Program-made: the position numbers and the translations under genes | In this document: piece by piece, positions 46,515-58,799 of the stretch | Position numbering within the stretch: the stretch's first letter is position 1 | Layout: each line of letters starts with the position of its first letter | NCBI RefSeq assembly: GCF_964340395.1 | Contig: NC_135555.1 | Coordinates: forward strand, 17,334,246-17,398,245 | Length of the DNA: 64,000 nt | Source: Glandiceps talaboti | Lineage: Eukaryota; Hemichordata; Enteropneusta; Spengelidae | Reading direction: 5' to 3' | The notes under the pieces: generated by a model | The model's database searches: none | What the model saw: only the letters and a program-made list of their open reading frames with translations | Told to the model about the DNA's origin: nothing

Positions 46515-47120
46515 TCAAAAAGTGCAATGTTGTAGCTTCAAATTTCGTAATTGTGTCTTTGTGAATATACAAACAGCAATGTGTATATCATTGTAAATAA
46601 AAATAGCAATGTGTTACATATATGGTTGTAACAAGGACGATAAGCAAAACTGTTTTAATAACTCAATTTTTTTTCATAAAATGTTGACAAATCAAAGAGG
46701 AACACTAGGGCCAGGCAACAATAGTGTTCGTTTGATGGGCATATTTTAGAGCAACTGTAATGGTGAAAATATAGAAATTATATCCATCTGTAACAACTAT
46801 TAAGATCTATCACGAAATTTCGTAGTGTGCATACTAACAATACACAATGTACATTGTGTGCATGACATATATAAGCCGATATTCGGTTAGCAGAATGGAC
46901 GTCAATGTGATTAGCTTGTGTGTGACACAGACATTGGTTAAACAAGAGAAAATAGAGAATTCAATGTTTATTCCATCTCGTCTTCGTCGTTCATCTACAC
47001 TTTGGAACTGTTGTCAAGGTCTATGACCGTTGCATTTTCACCTAGTTCCCTTATGAGTAACATCACCATGCTCCTCAAGGTCTATAATAAAGAGAAAACA
47101 ATAAAGGGTGATTGCTAAAA
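46515..47120. other. Spacer with a promoter-like short frame
   Basis: A TATATAA at 46868-46874 precedes ATG 46895, which opens a 43-codon frame (MDVNVISLCVTQTLVKQEKI onward) ending TGA. TGACACAGACATTGGTTAAA inside it resembles the 62-bp array unit at 49.1-50.2 kb, so it may be the unit's ancestor. I do not claim a gene. Confidence 0.25.
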
Positions 47121-47125
47121 TGAAT

Positions 47126-47312
47126 ATGATATGTAAATAAGATGGCAATCTTTTGTATATCAAAACATTGGTATTGACTAGTGCTTAAATTAATATGACA
47201 TGTAAATAAGATGGCATTCTCTTGTTTATCAAGACATTTGGTATTGACCCGTGCTTGACATGTAAATAAGGTGGCAATCTTTTGTATATCAAGACATTTG
47301 GTATTGACCAGT
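47126..47312. repeat. Tandem repeat, about 60-75 bp unit, three copies
   Basis: ACATGTAAATAAGATGGCAA and ATCAAGACATTTGGTATTGAC recur three times with small indels. Confidence 0.88.
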
Positions 47313-47744
47313 TAAATATAAACTGTTTCAAGTCGAATTGAAAACCATTATGTAACGAATGGTTGTATTAGCGGAAAAGAATGTTTTTAAGCTTTTGACA
47401 ATTTGAGGAGATGTGCATTGTTCTCAAATCCAGTTGTAGAACAAATGTACTTCTCTATTTTTCTCTTCAGAGTATATTTATACAAGGACTGTAGCAATGT
47501 GTGCTATCCACTGGACTGACCTTGAATGTATGTTAGCTCTCTGGAGATATACTATTCCGCACAGTAACATTACCCCATACATTATTAATAGAACCAAGAG
47601 ATCACTACATTGAAACACACACATACTGACAGTTAACCTATTCGTGGAGGTCACATATTTGATGCAAATTGCCACTTCAAATAACTACATATACTATGAG
47701 GTATGGTAGAATAGAACAACATTATGTGTCTGACAAATACTACC

Positions 47745-47805
47745 TGACACTTGGTTAAAATTGATGATGGTGATCTGTCAACAGCTTATGTCTGACACAG
47801 ACACA
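47745..47805. repeat. Outlying single copy of the 62-bp unit
   Basis: CTGACACTTGGTTAAAATTGATG and ACAGCTTATGTCTGACACAG match the 62-bp array that starts at 49.13 kb on the other side of the 94-bp array. So the 94-bp array is bracketed by 62-bp units. Confidence 0.75.
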
Positions 47806-47856
47806 TCACAAAACCCTCTACACTTTATATCCCTATACACAGTACATATTTTACAG

Positions 47857-49130
47857 GTCTGAGTTGTGTGGCCAAACTATTAGAGATTGCTGACCCTCAC
47901 ACCACAAAACCCTCTTTACTTTTATCCCTACACAGTACATATTTAAAAGGTCTGAGTTGTGTGGCCAAACTATTAGAGATTGCTGACCGTCACACCACAG
48001 TACCGCTACACTAAATTATCCCTACACAGTACATATTTAAATGTTCTGAGTTGTGTGGCCAAACTATTAGAGATTGCTGACCCTCACACCACTAAACCCT
48101 CTTTACTTTTTATCCCTTCGCAGTACATATTTAAAAGTTCTGAGTTGTGTGGCCATCCTCATAGAGATTGTTGACCCTCACACCACAATACCTCTACACT
48201 AAATTATTCCTACACATTACATATTTTACAGGTCTGAGTTGTGTGGCCAAACTATTAGAGATTGCTGACCCTCACACCACAAAACCCTCTTTACTTTTTA
48301 TCCCTACACAGTACATATTTAAAAGGTCTGAGTTGTGTGGCCATCCTCATAGCAATTGCTGACCGTCACACCACAGTACCGCTACACTAAATTATCCCTA
48401 CACAGTACATATTTAAATGTTCTGAGTTGTGTGGCCAAAGTATTAGAGATTGCTGACCCTCACACCACAAAACCCTCTTGACTTTTTATCCCTTCGCAGT
48501 ACATATTTAAAAGGTGTGAGTTGTGTGGCCATCCTCATAGAGATTGCTGACCGTCACACCACAGTACCTATACACTAAATTATCCCTACACAGTACATAT
48601 TTAAAAGGTCTGAGTTGTGTGGCCAAACTATTAGAGATTGCTGACCGTCACACCACAAAACCCTCTTTACTTTTTATCCCTACACAGTGCATATTTTAAA
48701 GTTGTGAGTTGTGTGGCCAAACTATTAGAGATTGCTGATATCGTGACCCTCACACCACAAAACCCTCTTTATTGTTTCTCCCTACACAGTACATGTTTTA
48801 AAGTTCTGAGTTGTGTGGCCATCCTCATAGAGATTGCTGACCGTCACACCACAGTACCTCTACACTAAATTATCCCTACACAGTACCTATTTTAAAGTTC
48901 TGGGTTGTGTGGCCAAAGTATTAGAGATTGCTGACCATCACACCACAAAACCCTCTTTACGTTCTATCCCTACACAGTACATATTTAAAAGGTCTGGGTT
49001 GTGTGGCCAAACTATTAGAGATTGCTGACCCTCACACCACAAAACCCTCTTTATTGATTCTCCCTACACAGTACATATTTAAAAGATCTGAGTTGTGTGG
49101 CCATCCTCACAGAGGTGTTACCTGTCTTAG
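47857..49130. repeat. 94-bp tandem array with alternating A/B types
   Basis: About 13.5 copies of a 94-bp unit. Two types alternate in much of the array: one with GGCCAAACTATTAGAG, the other with GGCCATCCTCATAGAG and TACACTAAATTATCC. This gives a partial 188-bp dimer. One copy (48700) has an 8-bp insertion. Each unit carries a 3' splice-site-like TTTTTATCCCTACACAG before TACATATTTAAAAGG. Open frames here are repeat artefacts. Confidence 0.93.
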
Positions 49131-50205
49131 ATAAATGGATGGCAGTGGCAGTGATTTGTCACCAGCTTATGTCTGACACAGACTAGCTGAGACTCGGTTG
49201 AAATGGACGACAATGGTTTGTCACCAACTTATGTCTGACACAGACTAGCTGAGACTTGGTTAAAATGGATGACATTGATTTGTCACCAGCTTATGTCTGA
49301 CCCAGACTAGCTGAGACTTTGTTAAAATGGACGACAGTGATTTGTCACCAGCTTATGTCTGACACAGACTAGCTGAGACTTGGTTAAAATGGATGACAAT
49401 GATTTGTCACAGCTTATGTCTGACACAGACTAGCAGGGACTTGGTTAAAATGGATGACAGTGATTTGTCACCAGCTTATGTCTGACACAGACTAGCTGAG
49501 ACTTGGTTAAAATGGACGACAGTGATTTGTCACCAGCTTATGTCTGACACAGACTAGCTGAGACTTGGTTAAAATGGATGACAATGATTTGTCACCAGCT
49601 TATGTCTGACACAGACTAGCTGAGACTTGGTTAAAATGGATGACAGTGATTTGTCACCAGCTTATGTCTGACACAGACTAGCTGAGACTTGGTTAAAATG
49701 GATGACAGTGATTTGTCACCAGCTTATGTCTGACACAGACTAGCTGAGACTTGGTTAAAATGGGTGACAGTGATTTGTCACCAGCTTATGTCTGACACAG
49801 ACTAGCTGAGACTTGGTTAAAATGGATGCCAGTGATTTGTCACCAGCTTATGTCTGACACAGTCTAGCTGAGACTTGGTTAAAATGGATGACAGTGATTT
49901 GTCACCAGCTTATGTCTGACACAGACTAGCAGGGACTTGGTTAAAATGGATGACAGTGATTTGTCACCAGCTTATGTCTGACACAGACTAGCTGAGACTT
50001 GGTTAAAATGGATGACAGTGATTTGTCACCAGCTTATGTCTGACACAGACTAGCTGAGACCTGGTTAAAATGGATGACAGTGATTTGTCACCAGCTTATG
50101 TCTGACACAGACTAGCTGAGACTTGGTTAAATGGATGACAGTGATTTGTCACCAGCTTATGTCTGACACAGACTAGCTGAGACTTGGTTAAAGTGGATGA
50201 CAGGA
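49131..50205. repeat. 62-bp tandem array, about 17 copies
   Basis: The unit contains GACTTGGTTAAAATGGATGA, CAGTGATTTGTCACCAGCTT and ATGTCTGACACAGACTAGCTGA. Copies are very similar. Each has an ATG in a good context (AAAATGG) opening MDDSDLSPAYV and then TGA. The unit length is not a multiple of 3, so no long frame crosses it. Confidence 0.95.
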
Positions 50206-50263
50206 TTTATGGCAATCGCTGCATCAAAACGAAACGAATTGAAACGAAACAAAAAATAAAAAT

Positions 50264-51905
50264 TTAGGTGATTTTTATATGAACAGTGGCTTTCAAATAT
50301 GTAATTTGTGGTATCAGTTTTTGTCTATTGTAATTCTGTTTGCCAATTAAAACAGCTACAGGGATACTAAGGGGCACAATGCAACAACCATCCTCATCAC
50401 TAGACTGAAACACAATACAGACCGTTGACCCCTCAGTGAAAGTCACAGCTCGTAACCACCGTTTGCCATTTAAAACAGCTACAGGGATACAATGAAATAT
50501 GCAACAGCCATAGTGCACACAATATACAGCACAACAACCATCCTCATCACTAGACTGAAACACAGTACCGACCGTTGACCCATCAGTGAAAGTCACAGCT
50601 AGTAACCACCGTTTGCCATTTAAAACAGCTACAGGGATACTATGAGGTACAATGCAACAACCATAGTGCACACAATATACAGCACAACAACCATCCTCAT
50701 CACTAGACTGAAACACAGTACCGACCGTTGACCCCTCAGTGAAAGTCACAGCTAGTAACCACCGTTTGCCATTTAAAACAGCTACAGGGATACTATGAGG
50801 TACAATGCAATAGCCATAGTGCACACAATATACAACACAACAACCATCCTCATCACTAGACTGAAACACAGTACCGACCGTTGACCCCTCAGTGAAAGTC
50901 ACAGCTAGTAACCACCGTTTGCCATTTAAAACAGCTACAGGGATACAATGAGGTACAATGCAACAGCCATAGTGCACACAATATACAGCACAACAACCAT
51001 CCTCATCACTAGACTGAAACACAGTACCGACCGTTGATCCCTCAGTGAAAGTCACAGCTAGTAACCACCGTTTGCCATTTAAAACAGCTACAGGGATACT
51101 ATGAGGTACAATGCAACAACCATAGTGCACACAATATACAACACAACAACCATCCTCATCACTAGACTGAAACACAGAACCGACCGTTGACCCCTCAGTG
51201 AAAGTCACAGCTAGTAACCACCGTTTGCCATTTAAAACAGCTACAGGGATACTATGAGGTACAATGGAACCGCCATAGTGCACACAATATACAGCACAAC
51301 AACCATCCTCATCACTAGACTGAAACACAATACCGACCGTTGACCCCTCAGTGAAAGTCACAGCTAGTAACCACCGTTTGCCATTTAAAACAGCTACAGG
51401 GATACTATGAGGTACAATGCTACAGCCATAGTGCACACAATATACAACACAACAACCATCCTCATCACTAGACTGAAACACAGTACCGACCGTTGACCCC
51501 TCAGTGAAAGTCACAGCTAGTAACCACCGTTTGCCATTTAAAACAGCTACAGGGATACTATGAGGTACAATGGAACAGCCATAGTGCACACAATATACAA
51601 CACAACAACCATCCTCATCACTAGACTGAAACATAGTACCGACCGTTGACCCCTCAGTGAAAGTCACAGCTAGTAACCACCGTTTGCCATTTAAAACAGC
51701 TACAGGGATACTATGAGGTACAATGGAACAGCCATAGTGCACACAATATACAACACAACGACCATCCTCATCACTTGACTGAAACACAGTACCGACCGTT
51801 GACCCCTCAGTGAAAGTCACAGCTAGTAACCACCGTTTGCCATTTTAAACAGCTACAGGGATACAATGAGGTACAATGCGACAACCATAGTGCACACAAT
51901 ACAAC
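50264..51905 (-). repeat. 153-bp tandem array holding a 518-codon open frame
   Basis: About 10.5 copies of a 153-bp (51-codon) unit fill 50341-51905. The minus strand stays open from 51820 down to 50264 and reads a 51-residue repeat containing GKRWLLAVTFTEGSTVGTVF and QSSDEDGCCVVYCVHYGCSIVPHSIPVAVLN. The unit at the right has a TTA-to-TAA change (AV stop) that closes the frame, and there is no ATG start or signal peptide. Because 153 is divisible by 3 and the copies are nearly alike, one open unit makes the whole array open. Nearly all differences between copies change an amino acid (V/A, S/C, T/I/S, HS/HC), which argues against protein selection. I therefore call it a minisatellite, though a repetitive secreted protein cannot be excluded. 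Confidence 0.8.
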
Positions 51906-51909
51906 CAAA

Positions 51910-52300
51910 CAACAGAACAAAGTCACATACATTATATTCTTAATGAGTCTTTTGTTTCTGAGACACTGAGACACACTTTTTCAGGTTTTTTCCTTAACAA
52001 TATTCATATTAAACGCACTTTGTAACTTTTCGCCTGGGACGTTATAGTAATTGTTGGACCATGTAAATAAATAGTATTAACATTATACAGACCATTGACC
52101 TATCTATGTAGGTCATGCAACAAAAATGGCTACAAAGATGTCCTTCGTATGACCTCGTGATGTAGTTTTATAATAATATCATGATATAGATGACCTTGCC
52201 AAAGCACACATCAAGTCCTTCTGCAAAAATCTGTTTGAAAAAGTGAAAAGTATAAATCTTTTGACCTATATCTTAATTCGCTCACAAACACACATGCACA
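51910..52300. other. Flank of the array block
   Basis: No gene seen. ATACAGACCATTGACCTA at 52085 vaguely resembles ATACAGACCGTTGACCCC of the 153-bp unit, so decayed array may extend here. Confidence 0.4.
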
Positions 52301-52302
52301 CA

Positions 52303-52405
<103 letters not shown>

Positions 52406-52689
52406 GTATAACATACTGCATCTTTGAATTTTGAATTGTCTTCTCTTATGTGTGAGGTTCACGAACAAATGTATACGAAAAAGCTGACGATGCCTGACCG
52501 ACATATGGCAATATCAGATTTATATATCAGTTGTTAATAGTTGTGTTGACATGTGAAACCATGATGCCCTTCTGTCCTGTGTATGTATTTCGAGTTGGAG
52601 AAACTAATACTGTGCATATGTATCGTATATGTATTTCTTGTCGGAAAAATGAACATTGTCACTTACAAGGATATTCCCATTGCTGCCTC

Positions 52690-52790
52690 CTTTAATGAAG
52701 TTAATGTATTCCTGACCCAGGGTTTTCACAAGGTCACATACGTCACATGCTTGTCTGGTCTGTCAGATCACGATTGCTTTGTCAGAGGTT
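52690..52790 (+). pseudogene. Non-LTR retrotransposon endonuclease fragment
   Basis: The frame reads NEVNVFLTQGFHKVTYVTCL and SGLSDHDCFV. This matches the end of the LINE AP-endonuclease domain, where LDxFLTxxPxxVxxxxxLPGLSDHDxV is usual, including the catalytic SDH. The surroundings are not recognisable, so only this fragment survives. It is on the + strand like the reverse transcriptase piece at 8.9 kb, but no link between them can be shown. Confidence 0.75.
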
Positions 52791-52839
52791 CAGGTTGGCA
52801 CTCTATTAATGATATAGTAAAAATAATACAGTGAATATT

Positions 52840-54830
52840 TCGTTTCAAAACATGACCTTTCTATTGATTACTTGGAGGGAAATGTACACACAATTCTTTA
52901 CATTAATCCTCCTTCATTACATTCTTCTAAAAATTATTCGGTTGTGATTAAAATGAAAGATGACCACAAACAATGAATAGTCCTGTGGTGCATTATCTAC
53001 GGTATATTATACTCGGGGGCCCTTATTCTGATGACTTAGTCTGGGTTGTTTGATAGATACATGTTTTAATGTACACGATCATGCACGTGTGTGGAGTGAT
53101 GAGATACCCCTAGTCATTGGGTACAAGTTCGATTTCATTTTAGTTGCAGCTACTGTATATTTATATCAGAAATGCTTGTCATCTACCAGTGCTAATTGTC
53201 TTAGAATGACGTAGACCAAAACACGTCATGATGTATATATAATTTACACTCCTTACGCAAAGTTAATCGCCATTTCAACATTAGACCTACTGACATCTTC
53301 ATTAATTAAATTATAGACTGTGGTATTTCTATACTGAACTAGACTGGGATTTAAGAAAAATGTTAAAAAGGTAAATAAAATACAAACCAAATACTAAATA
53401 TTTCGAAAATTGAAAGTGGATGCACAAATCATCGTCCACATATTTTCATTTAAATACCACTGGGTTGCAGAGAACACCTACATGTATGCAAGCTTGCTTC
53501 CAATTGAATTGACCTGTGCTGTAGTTAAGTCACACCAAGGCTATTTACTTCGAACCGCGGGAAATTTTATTTCTCATGTGACATTACCGGGACCCGGGAT
53601 CGGAGTCAACTCTACTTCGACAGAAGTCATAAAACCTAATATTATAAGCTATTGTTTGGTACTGAGAAAGTCAGATTGAATTACTTGACAAATGCGTTTC
53701 CCGCCTTAGGGTATTGTTGAGAATCGTGTCATCAAATGACACCAACATGACTCCGAAAGAGGCGTAACCTACACGCATTCATTTCACCGTGTTCACTAGT
53801 GGCTACCAATGATTGGCTGTCGGCCATTCCGAATAGAGAGACATGCAAGATGTCGTGTTTCTGATCGATGTGCAAGCTCATTCACACGTTAGCTTTTCGC
53901 GCCAACATTCTGCTCGGAACTGAGGATGTACATGCGTTAAACACATTTCATACGCAATCATTTTTAAAAAGACAAACATAAAGTATCAGACCAGCCGCGG
54001 CTTTGGTAAAAACATAGAAAAAATGTGTTTACTTTCAATTTATATGGCGATTTCCTGGTGAAAGTCATTAGTAAAGAACGTACAAGTTATACAATTCACA
54101 AATTCAAGAGGACTCGACCTTGCACAATTTGATGTTACATACCAATTAACTAATCGAATGCAAAATCACACTCTAGGCTCTGATTTCCATCGTGGTCAAT
54201 GATAATTGGCAAAGGAATCTGAAGTCTGCAGTCTTTTTTGAGTTTTGGAGCGGGAAGCTAACACATGAATAATTACGGATAGTAACAACGTAAAAGTATT
54301 GCATGTGAAATATTAACAATGAGACTATCGTTAGCTACATTGCTGTATAAATACAACTTCATATTTCAGATTATTAAATAACACTTACCAATTTATCACA
54401 TTTCAATGATAGGAGATTCTTGTAGACGTTATCTTCAGCATGGTAGGTTTATTTTTTTCCTGCATATGTGTAAAGCACAGCTACACAGTTCGACCAGGCT
54501 CGTTCGTTCCAATAGAATGGTAATTTACCTCGATACGTTGGGCGCGCTTCTGAAACGCGCATGCGTTCTTGATTGTTATGTGCGAATATTCATTGAATTG
54601 ATTAATGAGTTTCCGTGGCTGAATAGAGTGCAGTGAGTGGTAAAAATTCCATTGCACATTGCAAAGCTATCGACTTGCAGAGATGTGTCAAAGGCGTATG
54701 CATTTTGTGGACTCGACCAGAATTCAATATAGACATTACAATTCACGCCACTTGTACATGTAATAAACTCCCAAATGAAATGCCCTATCTGTTACTCAGC
54801 AGGACGACATTGCCGCGCTCCATAATCCGT
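52840..54830. other. Gene-poor interval
   Basis: Open stretches at 53410-53679 and 54406-54636 are under 90 codons and lack splice support. No shared repeats noticed. Confidence 0.45.
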
Positions 54831-54837
54831 TCCTTTT

Positions 54838-54887
54838 TAATAATAATAATGATAATAATAATAATATTATTAATAATAATAATAACG

Positions 54888-54918
<31 letters not shown>

Positions 54919-55014
54919 TAATAGCTACTACTAATAATAATAATTATTATTATAATAATATATATATCTATATATGTATATATATACTCATATATATATA
55001 TATACTCACCGAGT

Positions 55015-55088
<74 letters not shown>

Positions 55089-55090
55089 CG
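54838..55090. repeat. AAT, TA, GT and CG compound microsatellite with ACTCACCGAGTT tag
   Basis: AAT/GAT units at 54838-54960, TA-rich sequence with the tag ACTCACCGAGTT at 55004-55015, TA again, then GT (55037-55080) and GCGCGCGC. The tag plus flanking TA is the same as at 8070-8098. Confidence 0.9.
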
Positions 55091-55099
55091 CTCGCATGT

Positions 55100-58000
55100 G
55101 TGTTTGTACAATTGTGTGTCACGTTTTGCACTGTTTACACACAAGATAAAAGAGTGTCAACTCTAGAATTTTTTATCAAATGTACTTAGATTCGTAAAAA
55201 ACTCACAATAAATTATTTGAAAAACGACCTTTCTACTTCAGATGTATCGAACACATTCCTTTGCTTGGTCTGAGACTTATTTGTGACCTTGTAAGCTATG
55301 TGTGTAGGTTCATCAACTTGTCTCTCAACCTATCATCTGCCACAATCCCAAGTGTATGATTATCTTGGTCGATACATTATAAAACGGACTCTTAACGACG
55401 GTCCTGTTTTGGTGCAAAGCTAAAGACAACAACTTGACAGTTTTAGCTACATAATTGAAACCCTAAACAAGAGATTACGATTGCGTGTTTACACTTCACA
55501 TTTTCATTGATCGCATCCATGACTGGGAGTACGGGGGCAGGGGTCTTTGTTGAATTCGTAGTCGTACGTGCGTAGTCAGTTAATTATGTAATATTATCAA
55601 TGTCGACCCAATTGGCAAATTGCATGTTATTCCGATTAAGTGGTGTGAATTCTAAGTACGATTCCCTGCTTTCAGGCCTGTCATAAAGTATTTGCCTAAC
55701 AATACCATAAAATGTGAAAATATTTTGTCAAGTTGAGCTTGTATCAATTCCGTTAGTTTAACCTACTCTCTTGGATATCAAAGAACTAGCATGCGGTTCG
55801 ATACAAATTAAGCTACATGAAGGCTCCAAAACTAAGGTGAGCTATGATGTGTCCCCTGTTGAAAAAAAACACTCTAGTTCGCAGCTTGCGTTTTTGCCTT
55901 TTCTCCTTTATTGACCATTTTGAACGTTTCTTCATTTTACGCGTTCAAGCTTATTACAAGTGCTAGGGAATTCGAGTTTGTGTTATTTGATAATTGATAT
56001 GAAGGACGAGAAAGAAACTCCTTAGAGGGGTTTATGTTACTGAGACAGACAATTAGCACTGTTTTGTTGAAAACGGGCCCGGGGGTACACACAAAACAAA
56101 ATTTATGATGACAACTGTAAAAACAAATTGTAAAAAATCAAAATTGCCTTCTACAGAAAAATATGAAAAATATGATATAATAATATATGCAGGTGTCAAA
56201 TTTCATCATAATGTAAACAAACTATCCTTTAATGTTTTTAATGTTACGGGGAATATTAAAGGGACAAACTCGGAAAATTTGGAGTCAATATCTTTATTTT
56301 TAACAAAGTTACAACAATATTTCTACAATAAAGAATTGGATGAAAAATAGCCTAAACGACAAACACCAGGTTTTAAAAAAAAAAAAAACGAAGTGCTCAT
56401 TGACTTTAAATAAACCCGTACTGTAGTTCCTGATCGTTATGCTGTAAAATAGAATGTGACCGAATATAGATACTTAGGATATACAAAGTTTAACTCGCAT
56501 TTAGGGCGAACACAGATTCCAGTCCTAATAATCATGCTTTGTTTGAAAACAATTATTGTCCATTAAGTTTTGCAGACTGACTTCCATCTTTGAATTTATT
56601 TGCATTTTCAACTGCACTGTTCTTACATCGTTTTATTCGACTAACAACAAGAATGTACTGACTAAGCTTTAACTGACTTGAATATTTTTGTTTTATGGGT
56701 GGAAATAGAATCATGAGACCGTAAATATATAGATTCTGTGATGAAAGCATAGCATTAGGAATGGTGAATTGTAAATATCATATTTTGATACAATTTCGTT
56801 TCCAAAAGTTTAGAAGAGTAAAGATAAAGTCGGGTTTTGTACCTGCTTCCATTGATATCCTAAATATCACAATAGCTGAAGTACATATTTTCAGTAAAAA
56901 ATGCTTTGTGCATCTATCGTGTAATTGTTAAATTTGCACACAATTTCATCAGATTTTAAGACATTTTGAGATCTTGTGTCCCACACAAAGTCCCCAGTGC
57001 AGGGCTTTTAGGCTAGCTAACATCAAAACCAAAACATTTGACAATGGTTATTATATCTGATTGTTAAAACTTTATTACGCATGACACCTTGAGTAAGAGA
57101 TGTTTTCATGTTGTTGAATACGTGAGTTGGGGTATCGTACTGTACACAATATGTTGCAACTAACTATAAAGTTAGCTTCTTTTGATCACATCATCTTATA
57201 AATTGGAGATGAATCGATACGCATGCTTTCTACGAAACTGGATTGTGTTACACGACTACACTGCAGTTTATAATATACTCTGTACAGAGACCAATATATA
57301 ATGACCTATGATCACTCCATTTGTCCATCCATCACTATTCATACTGTTACAAAGCTAAAGTTTCATGAACAATTATACAAATAGTAGCAGAATTGTCGCC
57401 CTTCAATGTAAACTCCCAAGCAATTCATATTGTCGGACCATTTTAAGCGCCGACGAACATTAAAACACACATTTTGATAAAGAAATGATCTATGTGAAAT
57501 GTATTTTAAGAAATGATCGATGTGAAATGTATTGATCGAAACCAAAAAGTCTATAACATATTTATTGTCATACTCCTTTCTTTTGCCGTGTTCTTTTCTT
57601 TGCTGTCCACAATCATCATATCCATGTGTCACGGTCTTACCGCTATATCAATGTTGTCCTACATTTGCCAACTTGTAAATTCTTTCACACATCACCACAT
57701 ATAGCTGAATGACCTAAATATCACCAAACCTATCTGGTAGCAGGGAAGAGAACATGTGTTTTTCTAGACAGTAACCCTTCCTTTCCAAAGGTCAGAAATT
57801 CGATTCTGTGTGGTTAATGACATGGTTCCCCATCCATCATTTCTACTATTAAGCTAACAATATCATACTTGTAGATTATTTTTTTACTGATTAATCCACT
57901 ACAAATAAATTGCCCCAATAATCTTTTTATGTAGGCTTGTGTGGTTTCTAATTTTCTTGCGATCAATTGAAGTCGACACTCTACATACCCCGACGTTTAA

Positions 58001-58200
58001 TTTGTAAATGGTTATGCTATTCTACATCATTATGATAGTCCCGTCAGTATCTGAATATGCTAGTTTTATGCCAGCACCACATTCAGTTATTTAATCTATT
58101 TACGTGTATATTTAGAGGATATCTGTCGAGAAGTTAAAACCAAAGAGCCAAAAACTACAAACAACTACGATGACAATGAGTGAAATTTAAGTTCAAAGTC
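55100..58200. other. Long gene-poor interval
   Basis: The 81-codon open stretch at 56105-56350 is lysine/asparagine-rich with no motif. A 28-bp direct duplication (GATCTATGTGAAATGTATT and the next unit) lies at about 57488-57533. A box-B-like AGAAATTCGATTCTGTG at 57788-57804 may be a SINE relic. No exon can be defended. Confidence 0.45.
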
Positions 58201-58221
58201 AATATTGTGTTGCGACCTCAC

Positions 58222-58788
58222 CCCCCCGGGGGGGGGGGCAACTCCATGGGTAACATTACGGGGGGGGGGGGCTCCTCACAAGCATTAAAACCCAAACTGT
58301 TGTGATACCACTTTTATGCAAAAAAGGATACCCTTTCTGATACCATTTTAATTAGTCTAAGTACAATCGAACTGTCCTTGTTCGCTGTGACCGTCTCAGT
58401 CCACTAGCACTCACTCTGTTGTCTTGTGTTGATGGTGGGACTACAAATCTGATAACCCCATCATCATCATCTATATGTTGATTATGATCATTATGGTCCG
58501 GTTCTTGGATTTTTGGATGTTTTGCTGGAGACACACTTGAGTGTCTGGTTATGGTTGCACTTGCAGGAATATTGCATGCTAGCTGTACGTGACTAAAACC
58601 AGGGGTTTTCAGGGGAAGGTGGCCCTAGATCTGAAGTGGCATGAGCGACGAGAGAAGTTTTTCAAGGAAGAAAAACAGGCTGAAACACATAGTCTAATTT
58701 ACAGACCCTTTCTGATACCAATCAGCATAAAAAACGACCCCTTTCGGACCCTCCCCGTATAGCCGTCTATGGGAGTTGTCCGCCCCGA
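58222..58788 (-). mobile_element. hAT-like nonautonomous element with 8-bp target duplication
   Basis: GACCTCAC stands on both sides (58214-58221 and 58789-58796), an 8-bp direct repeat as made by hAT transposases. The element ends are G/C-rich inverted repeats. Inside the left end are GCAACTCCATGG, ATTACGGGG and GATACCCTTTCTGATACCA. The right end has the complements (CATGGGAG-like GGGAGTTGTC, CCCCGTAT and ACCCTTTCTGATACCAATC). A 60-codon minus frame (58534-58352) ending SGLRRSQRTRTVRLYLD looks like the C terminus of a retroelement Pol (RRSxRxR), perhaps captured. Length 567 bp, no transposase. Confidence 0.65.
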
Positions 58789-58799
58789 GACCTCACATT

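Noticed and set aside
47980-49134. Series of 60-75 codon frames with similar sequences (LSCVAKLLEIAD), looking like a gene family
   Set aside because: They recur exactly with the 94-bp array. The unit length is not a multiple of 3 and frames are broken in each unit, so they are not genes.
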